A stretch of DNA of 64,000 nucleotides, from the NCBI GenBank assembly GCA_051294375.1, contig CM119268.1, positions 20,192,531 through 20,256,530 on the forward strand, read 5' to 3'. The position numbers were made by a program, and so were the translations under genes. Below the pieces are notes generated by a model. It was given only the letters and a program-made list of their open reading frames with translations. It did no database searches and was not told where the DNA came from. This DNA comes from Paraspadella gotoi. Its lineage: Eukaryota; Chaetognatha. Shown here piece by piece: positions 25,701 through 37,300 of the stretch. Each line of letters begins with the position of its first letter. Within the stretch, counting starts at the first letter, position 1.

Positions 25701-28353
25701 CGTAGTCGTGGGATCATCGGAAGTAGGCGTGGTCGCCGGCGACGACGACGAGGGCGACGAAGGCCCGCTGGGCGAAGTGGAGGAGGTTGAGGTGGTGGAG
25801 GGACAGGAGGGAGAGGAAGACGACCCAGCCACCGACGGCGGAGATCAAGAGGAGGACGGCGTCGGAGAGAATCAAGAGGAAGGAGACGCCGGAAATGAGT
25901 CCGACATGGACCTCGATCTCTTGGCCGAGAGCGAGAGCGACTCCGACGCAAGCAATCACTCCAACCAGGTTCTTGCGGCAATTAACTTAATTTTTGTATA
26001 AATACATTAAAAATTACAAGATTACTTGTTTTACTATATTAGACTAAATTAGACCAAGTTGAGTATATTTCATATAAGTATTAGTTTTACTATTATTTAT
26101 TTCATAAATGTTAGTGTTGTCTTTTGGAAATATAGGGAGAATCTATACAACTCGAGGGTAAAAATTACTTTCTGCCCTAGTTTTTTAATAAGATATTAGC
26201 CATCATTCTTGTTAGAAAGTTATTTATTATTGAAAAATCAAAATATCTAAAAGTCAGAACAGAATGGGGGTGGAGGGGATAATTTGTTATGGGATAAATT
26301 TTATTTATGTAGATTCCTCCATAAATTTTTAAATTTGTCAGAACGTTTTTCTCTTTTTTTTCCATATTTTTTGACACGCTAAACGTTTCTCTGATTACGC
26401 AAAATTTCATGAAAAAAATAAAAAATTAATAGTATCAATAGTTAGTGTTATGTCTCGAATAGATGGAAAAAAACCTTGTTTAAAAATTCGAACGGGAAGT
26501 GGGGTAACTAAGGCTTACCAATGGCATCCTCCACACTGATCGTTCTCTCAAATAATTTTTTTTATTTAATACATTTAAAAGGGTACAGATAATCTGGACA
26601 TACTGACATGATAATCATGACCTTTTATGTCTTCGATCATTAAGTCAGTCAATGAACCCTTTCCAATGGGCTATTCTGCGAAATTTTCTTTCTTAATTAA
26701 AACGGATGATAAGTAATAGAATTAAATTCCTTGTATGAAGGTTGTTATATTTAAAAAAAAATTATCAATACAAATAAACACAATGATGTCTTGCTTTGTC
26801 AAATATGTCGCCAGCTATGTAATTTTTTAAAATTTTATTATGATAAACAAGCAGCGTGTCAAGCTTTTTGTTTGCAGTTGAAGATAATGAAAAATAACAA
26901 TTTTTTGTTCACAGACAAGAAGATAGACGTCCAGACTGTTTATATCAATTTGAAAATATTTTGGTATTTATCATTTTTCATATTTAAAAAAACATTTTAT
27001 CCAGCTACTTCATAAATTTTTGCTTGTTTTTTACTTTAACTAAAAAATACAAGCAAATTTATAGAGTAGAGAAAATTTAATGGTAATCAAAATGTAATTT
27101 AGTCTTTCCTTTTTCAAATTACGAAAGAAGAAAAAAAATTTCGCATACCTTCATTGGAATTTTTAATGCAAAAAACTGTTATACTTTTAACTCCGATNNN
27201 NNNNNNNNNNNNNNNNNNNNNNTTAAATAAAAAGCTGTGTAAGATTTATGGATAAAATTTAATAAAACTATTTTAGAAAGGTGTCCCATGATTAGGGCTT
27301 TAATTTAATACCTCACCCACATTCCTACATCTTTTCTTTCCAAAGTTATTAAGAAAATAACTTTTTTTACAGTTAGAGAACTAAGGATTTGAACTACGCA
27401 GTAAGGCGTAGTAAAATTTCTAAATTTAACTTTAATTAAAATTTTAAAAGTGAGGACGAAACAATATTATATAATGAATATTTATATAATAAAAAAATTT
27501 ATAATAAATTTACAATTTACGCAGTAGGCCATATTTATACTAGTACTAAACCAATAAATGTTAAAATTTCAAAACAGTTTTAATATTTTTTTGCAGATTT
27601 GGATTTGTCATAAAAAGTTGACAAAAAGAAATATAACTCTTTTTGAAAAATTCCTTCATTAAGTGGGTTAAAAAATTAAAAAAATTATATTTTAAGCTTA
27701 AAATTAACTTTTATATATTAAATAGTTTTTTTAATTTTTAACCCATTTAATGAAAGAATTTTAAAAAATGATTTATATTTCCTTTTATCAACTTTTGACG
27801 AGGAATTCAAATCTGCAATCAAAATTAAGAAAAGCCTATTTTGAAATTTTTCGATTTTATATAGGATAGTACTATATATAAATATAGCCTACTGCGAAAA
27901 TTAAAAAATAAAATTAATTTTTTTTACAAATTAATGTTCACTGATAGTATGTTGTTCATAATTGACTTTTAGAATTTTCGTATGTAACTTTCACTACGCC
28001 TTACTACGCAGTACAAATCTTTGTTAAATAAAAATTTCGGCAAAGCGGGAGTATCTCAATTTATCCTATTAGTACAATACCTAAATTTTAAAATAAAACC
28101 TTAGGAATTGTTTATTGTTTGCCAATACAACGATTTTTATTGTCATAGTACATGTTTCGACTCTGTTGATTCGAGTCTTCATCAGCTTTGAAAAAACATT
28201 ATCAAAAATGCTCTACATATTAAGTTAGAGAGAGAGAGTGAGAGAGATTGAGGGAGAGTTTCCAACAAAGGGCTGAGTAAAGGACAGTGGCCAGATGAGA
28301 GGACAGTGAAGGTAAGAACAGAGAAGAAGATAATTTGAAATGGTGAAAAGTGA

Positions 28354-28384
<31 letters not shown>

Positions 28385-31300
28385 ATTACATTTGACAATG
28401 TACAACAAAGATAAATTTAGAAAAACTTAGAAATAAGCTGAGATTTTGAATTAACAAAAGTTAAATAAGTAATAATGATGAAAATTGAAAATAAAACCTA
28501 AAAAAAATTTTCCGTCCTCTAGAGACATCACTTTCAGGTGTACCCATCGTCTGACACATTTATGGATTATGCTGGAAGAAATCAGTAAAACGTTTTTCTC
28601 TTTTTTTTAAATAGTTTGTACTAGCGCGTCAGAAATCTAAGAAGAAACTCGAAAATTTTATTCTAACAAATTTTGCCTCTTCAAGGCTGATTTATGACTA
28701 TATCTCGGAAACCATTATAGGAATTTGAAAACGTTTTTTTGCTAGTGAATATTGATATCATCCTCCAGGGACCCCGATAAAAATATATAAAAAAATAAAC
28801 TAATATTGGCTCTCGAGTGAGGTATCTAATTTATGATTCGTTATTGTTGACCTCATAGGAGAGCTAATTTTAATTTTATTTTTTATATATTTTTATGCCA
28901 GTCTCCTGGAGGATGATGTCAATATTCACTTGCAAAAACCGTTTTAAAATTCCTACAATAATTTCCGAGATATGGTTATAAACGTCAGCCTTGAAAGGCA
29001 AAATTTATCAGAATAACATTTTCAAATTTCTCTAAAGATTTCTGACGCGCTAGTACTAACTATTTAAAATTTCAGTAAAGTTCAAACCCTTAGTTCTTTT
29101 ATGGTGAAAAAAGTTATTTTCTTGAATAACTTTTGAAAGAAAAGAGGTATGAAGGTGAGTGAGGTATCAAATTAAAGCCCTAATCATGGGACACCTTTCT
29201 AAAATAGTTTTATTAAATTTTATCTATAATTATTTACACAGCTTTTGTTTAAATCAGAGTTAAAGGTATAACAGTTTTTTTGCATTAAAAATTTCAATGA
29301 AGGCATATAAAATTTTTTATTTTCCTTTTGTAATTTGAAAAAGGAAAGACCGAATTACATTTTGATTCTATCATGTAGTACTTCCCCACCAACGAGTGAG
29401 CATCTGCTCTGCAAACGCAACATCTCCGAGAGAAAAACGAAGAGGAATCCTCCACTTCCCCGCCTTCTCTTCCCCCTCCCGTACGCTACCTCAGTATGCC
29501 GTCACAAGACAGAATCACTTCTTCTGTTCGCGCTTTTGCGCTCAGTCTCCTGGTTTTTCTTCAAAAATATTTTTTGATTATTTTTGTTGAAGGAGGGAAG
29601 AACCTTGATTCGGCCATCTTGCTTGCCCTCGACGCACCCTGCGTGGCTGCGGGGGGAAGAACCTTGCTTCGGCCACTTGTTTGCCCAGTGCGCACAGTAC
29701 GGCTGCAGGGGGGAAGAACTTTGTTTTTTCGGCCCCCTTGTTTGTCCGGTACGCTCCGTTTTTTGGACTACTCATGTCTCTTCCGTCGCCGCCGCTCCAC
29801 CGCCAGCCATTCCGGGCTGTTCTGGTCAGGCCGACGCCATGCCTTCTCAGATGGAGGCAGTCCTCCAAATAAGCAACGCTTTCTCTAGCGTTCGTCGCGA
29901 ATTTAAGGAGTTTCACCGCTCGTCTCGTTCCGAGTTGGAGAGTCTTCGGTAGTGAGTTCTTCTTTTTTCGTCTTTTTGTTTTTTCGCCTTTTTTGGCGTA
30001 CATTCGGCGTACAGAGGAGTTTTCCTCCTGTGCCCCACCTAATTCGACTTTGTTTGTTTTTGTCAGGCATTCGCCTGGTCTTGTTACAGGCTCACTTGTT
30101 GGTGGGGAAGAACTTCATGATAGAATTTATGGTTCTAAATGGAACCGGGATTCTTCATGGTTCTTCCCACCAACAACCACCAGTGGAGATGGTCGAGATA
30201 AAAATGGCGAACAAAATGAGATGAATCGATTTATTAAAATCAGAAAAGCGAATGGAATCGAATTGGCTCATTGTACAAAGTGGCATTCATATTTATACGG
30301 CGAGAAAGAGAAAATTTGGTTTACATTTGTAAAGTAAACAATTCTAAAAATACTTCCAAATAAGGTAACGTTTTGCGACCGGCGTTTGAACAGAGGGAGC
30401 AAAATATTTCTTAGCGGCATTGGAATTTTTAAAGAATTCGGCTGGCGATTTTATTTACTTTCTTACTAATAATAATAATCAGGATTTCCACTCACCCACA
30501 GTCCACCCCTGGCACCACCGGTGGTGGAGGGCGGCTCAGGCTCGCTTGTTCTTGTTTGGTGGGGTGTTTTTTGAGGTTCTCTTTTGAGACTGTCATTTTT
30601 CAATGATTTCTCTTTTTTCCATGTACGTTTTCTTCATGGTTCTTGGACGCCTGTTTGCCATTCGCCGTTCTTCGTCGATCTTTGTTTGTTTGCCAGCGAC
30701 TTGGAGTCTTCACACTCCGAGAGGGTGACTGTCACGCCTTGTCGAGCCCCACCTGCGCGAGTCGATGACGACGCCTCTGTTTTTGGATCAGAGGAGGGTT
30801 CCTTCTCTGAAGAGTCTGTTGAGGGGTTTGACAACTTCCTGTCTCGTCGTGCTTTTGTACAGCCTTCGGAGTGGGTCTTACAGCAGTGGAGGGACTTGCG
30901 CAGAGTTGGCGTTCTTTTACCGTCGTGGGATGTGTTTTCCGCCAACACGCGTTTCAGGCGCTGGTCTGATGTCTCTTCGCCGGCGGAATTTTGGCCTTCT
31001 GCTCAAGAGAGTTGCCTTGCTGCTCAGTTCGACAGGACTCCAAGACGACGCGCTCTTTCAAGGCTTTTGAGCGCTTCATGAGAGACGCCGGAGCGTCCGC
31101 TCATGCTGTCCTTTCTGTCGCTGACGCTCTTCGCCTCATGGTTGAGGCCCTTTGCTCGGAGGGGCCCGGTGCAGTGGACGCAGGCCATCTTGACGATCTT
31201 GCCAAACCCCTTGGAGACGCCTCGTTGGGTTTGGCGGCGATTTTCGGTTTAGCCCTCTCCGAGTCTCGGCGCTTAGTTGTCGACGCTGCCCTTCAGATCT

Positions 31301-34300
31301 CAAGACAGTTCTGTCCAGTTCTTTGCCTCCACGGCATTCTTTTTCGGAGACCGCTCCACAGACGTCACTCAAGCATTCCATTCTTCGCTTCTCCGCTCCG
31401 GGGCACCACACAATTGCGCCTGTTCTGCTAGCCGCAAGCGTGGGCGTGGCAGTCCGCGTAGTCTCGCTCGCCGTCCCTACGGCCTCGCAAGTCTTCGCCT
31501 CCTAAGCGTAGGGGCGAGGCTCCAGGGACATCAAAGGACTGATCGCCTGACAGACTCTTTCGGCCGTTGCCTCGTCCGGCCGTCAGTTTCTCCAGACCCG
31601 GTTTTCGTCCATGGACTGGTTTTTTGCGGTTTCTCATCCCCCCTTCTACGACGTCCAGTCAAGTAGGCGTGGCGCTTCACCGGAAGTCTTCGCGGGATAC
31701 CCCCTCTTGGTTTGCTTGGTTACGAGTGATTCTGTCTTGTAACGGCGTACTGATTTAGCGTACGGGAGGGGGAAGAGAAGGCAGGGAAGAGGAGGATTCC
31801 TCTTCGTTTTTCTCTCGGAGTTTGCAGAGCAGATGCTCACTTGTTGGTGGGGAAGAACCATGAAGAATCCCAGTTTCATTCGGAACCATAAATTCCCATT
31901 AAATTTTTTCTACTCCATAAATTTGGCTTGTATTTTTTAGTTTAAAGTAAAAAACAAGCAAAAATTTATGTAGTAGCTTGATAAAAAGTCTTTTAAATAT
32001 GAAAATTATAAATACAAAAATGTTTCAGCTTGATATAAACAGTTTGGACGTCTACCTTCTTGTCTGTGAAAGAAAAAACGTCATTTTTCATTATCTTCAA
32101 CTGCAAAAAAAAAAGCTTGACACACTGCTTGTTAATTAATAAAATTTTAACAAATTACATAGCTTGCACAATATTTGACAAAGCAAGAAATCATTGTATT
32201 AAATTGTAATGATAATTTTCTTTAATATATAACAACCTTTATACAAGGAATTTAATTCTATTATTTAGCATCAATTTAATTAAGAAAAAGAAATTTCGCG
32301 GAATAGCCCATTGGAAAGGGTTTGACTGACTTAATGATCGAATTTTTTAGATTTCTTTACTGCCCCCATTTCACAAGACATAAAAGGTCATGATAATCAT
32401 GTCAGTATGTCCAGATTATCTGTACGCTTTCTGCAAGCTGCATTCTGAATTTTCTTTTTTCCCTTTCATATGTATTAAATAAAAAAAATCGGCGTGGAGG
32501 ATGCCACTTCCCGATCAAATTTTTAAACGAGTTTTTTTTTTCATCTATTCGAAACATAACACTAAGCTATTGATTCTATATTTTTTTATTTCTTACATGA
32601 TATTTTGCATAATCAGAGAAACGTTTAGCGTGTCAAAAAAAATAGGGGAAAAAAATAGTAAAACGTTCTGACAAATTAAAAAAATTATGAAGAAATCTAG
32701 TTGAGGGATAAGTCTACAGGGTACAATTGTAGAAGTATAGAATATTGTTGTTCTAAACTTCTAATTTAATTTTGTTGTGTTTTTTTTTTTTCACCCCCAG
32801 GACGCGACATCCGCTCAGCGGTCGGCGCCACGGCCGCGACGCAGGATCCGACGCGGAGCCGGAAGCGTCGCTTACTTTTCGGACGGAGAGTCCGGAGAAT
32901 CCTCGAATCAGGACGAAGAAAGCGAAGGTGAGTCGTGATTACGTAGTCACTCTTTTTATCATTCGTGACAATTTTTAAAAAAATGTGTTGATTTCGACTT
33001 TAGAATTAAGAAATATGAAATATAATATAAATCAAATTAAATCCTATATCTGGTGATAATTAGTTTTCTGTCATTTCCCTCCAGGTTCAGAACGTGAAGA
33101 GGACGAGGACGGCGGAGAGGAAGAGGAAGAGAACGAGGACGACGACATCGGCCCTTTCCGACGAGCAACTCGAGCCGCCGCTCTGTCCGGTCGTCGGCCC
33201 TGCGGGCACGCCGTAACATTCAGCCCCCGGCCAACATGCAATGGGCAGTTCGGCAAGTGGACGGGGCTCGTCCGCCGGGCTCGAGCATCTCGGGTCTTCG
33301 TCCCGGAGTCGTCGGCGTCTCCACGGCGAGCGGGCCACGCCGCAGTGTAAGGAGCAGAGAGATGAGAGAGAGAAGATGGCGAGCGGAGGGTTGTGGCTTT
33401 AATAATCGATAATGAGGACTGAGGAGTTTTATTACCACAATGCTTATGGCTTTACAGAAGCTTCATATTATAAAATGATGTACCCCTTTTTTGTGACCAG
33501 AACACTTCCGAGAAAATTACTGCGACCAAATTATTGAAATTTGGGATGAATGATCCTTATGTGAATACAAAATAGAACTATTCAATATTTGACCCTAACC
33601 CGAGATATGAGCCCGGGTGTTCCATCTCTCTCTTCGTCCTCTAGAGACATCACTTTCAGGTGTACCCATCGTCTGACACATTTATGGATTATGCTGGAAG
33701 AAATCAGTAAAACGTTTTCTCTTTTTTTTAAATAGTTTGTACTAGCGCGTCAGAAATCTAAGAAGAAACTCGAAAATTTTATTCTAACAAATTTTGCCTT
33801 TCAAGGCTGATATTTATGACTATATCTCGGAAACCATTATAGGAATTTGAAAACGTTTTTTTGCTAGTGAATATTGATATCATCCTCCAGGGACCCCGAT
33901 AAAAATATATAAAAAAATAAACTAATATTGGCTCTCGAGTGAGGTATCTAATTTATGATTCGTTATTGTTGAGCCTCATAGGAGAGCTAATTTTAATTTA
34001 TTTTTTTATATATTTTTATGCCAGTCCCTGGAGGATGATGTCAATATTCACTTGCAAAAACCGTTTTAAAATTCCTACAATAATTTCCGAGATATGGTTA
34101 TAAACGTCAGCCTTGAAAGGCAAAATTTATCAGAATAACATTTTCAAATTTCTCTAAAGATTTCTGACGCGCTAGTACTAACTATTTAAAATTTCAGTAA
34201 AGTTCAAACCCTTAGTTCTTTAATGGTGAAAAAAGTTATTTTCTTGAATAACTTTTGAAAGAAAAGAGGTATGAAGGTGAGTGAGGTATCAAATTAAAGC

Positions 34301-37300
34301 CCTAATCATGGGACACCTTTCTAAAATAGTTTTATTAAATTTTATCTATAATTATTTACACAGCTTTTGTTTAAATCAGAGTTAAAGGTATAACAGTTTT
34401 TTTGCATTAAAAATTTCAATGAAGGCATATAAAATTTTTTATTTTCCTTTTGTAATTTGAAAAAGGAAAGACCGAATTACATTTTGATTCTATCATGTAG
34501 TACTTCCCCACCAACGAGTGAGCATCTGCTCTGCAAACGCAACATCTCCCGAGAGAAAAACGAAGAGGAATCCTCCACTTCCCCGCCTTCTCTTCCCCCT
34601 CCCGTACGCTACCTCAGTATGCCGTCACAAGACAGAATCACTTCTTCTGTTCGCGCTTTTGCGCTCAGTCTCCTGGTTTTTTCTTCAAAAATATTTTTTT
34701 GATTATTTTTGTTGAAGGAGGGAAGAACCTTGATTCGGCCATCTTGCTTGCCCTCGACGCACCCTGCGTGGCTGCGGGGGGAAGAACCTTGCTTCGGCCA
34801 CCTTGTTTGCCCAGTGCGCACAGTACGGCTGCAGGGGGGAAGAACTTTGTTTTCGGCCCCCTTGTTTGTCCGGTACGCTCCGTTTTTTGGACTACTCATG
34901 TCTCTTCCGTCGCCGCCGCCTCCACCGCCAGCCATTCCGGGCTGTTCTGGTCAGGCCGACGCCATGCCTTCTCAGATGGAGGCAGTCCTCCAAATAAGCA
35001 ACGCTTTCTCTAGCGTTCGTCGCGAATTTAAGGAGTTTCACCGCTCGTCTCGTTCCGAGTTGGAGAGTCTTCGGTAGTGAGTTTCTCTTTTTTCGTCTTT
35101 TTGTTTTTTCGCCTTTTTTGGCGTACATTCGGCGTACAGAGGAGTTTTCCTCCTGTGCCCCACCTAATTCGACTTTGTTTGTTTTTGTCAGGCATTCGCC
35201 TGGTCTTGTTACAGGCTCACTTGTTGGTGGGGAAGAACTTCATGATAGAATTTATGGTTCTAAATGGAACCGGGATTCTTCATGGTTCTTCCCCACCAAC
35301 AACCACCAGTGGAGATGGTCGAGATAAAAATGGCGAACAAAATGAGATGAATCGATTTATTAAAATCAGAAAAGCGAATGGAATCGAATTGGCTCATTGT
35401 ACAAAGTGGCATTCATATTTATACGGCGAGAAAGAGAAAATTTGGTTTACATTTGTAAAGTAAACAATTCTAAAAATACTTCCAAATAAGGTAACGTTTT
35501 GCGACCGGCGTTTGAACAGAGGGAGCAAAATATTTCTTAGCGGGCATTGGAATTTTTAAAGAATTCGGCTGGCGATTTTATTTACTTTCTTACTAATAAT
35601 AATAATCAGGATTTCCACTCACCCACAGTCCACCCCTGGCACCACCGGTGGTGGAGGGCGGCTCAGGCTCGCTTGTTCTTGTTTGGTGGGGTGTTTTTTG
35701 AGGTTCTTTTTGAGACTGTCATTTTTCAATGATTTCTCTTTTTTCCATGTACGTTTTCTTCATGGTTCTTGGACGCCTGTTTGCCATTCGCCGTTCTTCG
35801 TCGATCTTTGTTTGTTTGCCAGCGACTTGGAGTCTTCACACTCCGAGAGGGTGACTGTCACGCCTTGTCGAGCCCCACCTGCGCGAGTCGATGACGACGC
35901 CTCTGTTTTTGGATCAGAGGAGGGTTCCTTCTCTGAAGAGTCTGTTGAGGGGTTTGACAACTTCCTGTCTCGTCGTGCTTTTGTACAGCCTTCGGAGTGG
36001 GTCTTACAGCAGTGGAGGGACTTGCGCAGAGTTGGCGTTCTTTTACCGTCGTGGGATGTGTTTTCCGCCAACACGCGTTTCAGGCGCTGGTCTGATGTCT
36101 CTTCGCCGGCGGAATTTTGGCCTTCTGCTCAAGAGAGTTGCCTTGCTGCTCAGTTCGACAGGACTCCAAGACGACGCGCTCTTTCAAGGCTTTTGAGCGC
36201 TTCATGAGAGACGCCGGAGCGTCCGCTCATGCTGTCCTTTCTGTCGCTGACGCTCTTCGCCTCATGGTTGAGGCCCTTTGCTCGGAGGGGCCCGGTGCAG
36301 TGGACGCAGGCCATCTTGACGATCTTGCCAAACCCCTTGGAGACGCCTCGTTGGGTTTGGCGGCGATTTTCGGTTTAGCCCTCTCCGAGTCTCGGCGCTT
36401 AGTTGTCGACGCTGCCCCTTCAGATCTCAAGACAGTTCTGTCCAGTTCTTTGCCCTCCACGGCATTCTTTTTCGGAGACCGCTCCACAGACGTCACTCAA
36501 GCATTCCATTCTTCGCTTCTCCGCTCCGGGGCACCACACAATTGCGCCTGTTCTGCTAGCCGCAAGCGTGGGCGTGGCAGTCCGCGTAGTCTCGCTCGCC
36601 GTCCCTACCGGCCTCGCAAGTCTTCGCCTCCTAAGCGTAGGGGCGAGGCTCCAGGGACATCAAAGGACTGATCGCCTGACAGCTCTTTCGGCCGTTGCCT
36701 CGTCCGGCCGTCAGTTTCTCCAGACCCGGTTTTCGTCCATGGACTGGTTTTTTGCGGTTTCTCATCCCCCCTTCTACGACGTCCAGTCAAGTAGGCGTGG
36801 CGCTTCACCGGAAGTCTTCGCGGGATACCCCCTCTTGGTTTGCTTGGTTACGAGTGATTCTGTCTTGTAACGGCGTACTGATTTAGCGTACGGGAGGGGG
36901 AAGAGAAGGCAGGGAAGAGGAGGATTCCTCTTCGTTTTTCTCTCGGGAGTTTGCAGAGCAGATGCTCACTTGTTGGTGGGGAAGAACCATGAAGAATCCC
37001 AGTTCCATTCGGAACCATAAATTCCCATTAAATTTTTTCTACTCCATAAATTTGCTTGTATTTTTTAGTTAAAGTAAAAAACAAGCAAAAATTTATGTAG
37101 TAGCTTGATAAAAAGTCTTTTTAAATATGAAAAATTATAAATACAAAAATGTTTTCAGCTTGATATAAACAGTTTGGACGTCTACCTTCTTGTCTGTGAA
37201 AGAAAAAACGTCATTTTTCATTATCTTCAACTGCAAAAAAAAAAAGCTTGACACACTGCTTGTTAATCATAATAAAATTTTAACAAATTACATAGCTTGC

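Larger units (their letters stand above)
29368..31894 (+). mobile_element. DIRS-like retroelement, 2.5 kb, copy 1
   Basis: Inserted between TTTTGATT and CCATTAAATT of the foldback arm; the opposite arm (about 27070-27105) has these joined, giving exact ends and no target duplication. Inverted terminal repeats of about 110 bp (29388-29500, 31755-31858). An internal complementary region (30091-30176) is the reverse complement of both outer ends joined. No target duplication, inverted ends and an internal complementary region define DIRS-type elements. It carries only gag-like frames, so it is non-autonomous. Confidence 0.8.
26260..32735. repeat. Long foldback element (family B) with insertions
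   Basis: The left arm 26260-27393 is the inverse of 29095-29367 plus 31895-32735; inner arms 28600-28780 and 28880-29070 pair around about 28830. A hAT MITE (27402-28003), a hammerhead-bearing element (28102-28487) and a DIRS-like element (29368-31894) interrupt it. A single-arm relative at 42290-43390 shows the unoccupied sites. No ORF of its own. Confidence 0.75.
28512..33625 (+). repeat. Tandem duplication, copy 1 (about 5.12 kb)
   Basis: Starts CGTCCTCTAGAGACATCAC and repeats at 33635 with an offset of about 5,123 bases. Contains the foldback right part, DIRS-like element, both UBR5 exon copies and the start of a family D MITE. Differences from copy 2 are nearly all one-base indels in short runs. 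Confidence 0.95.
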
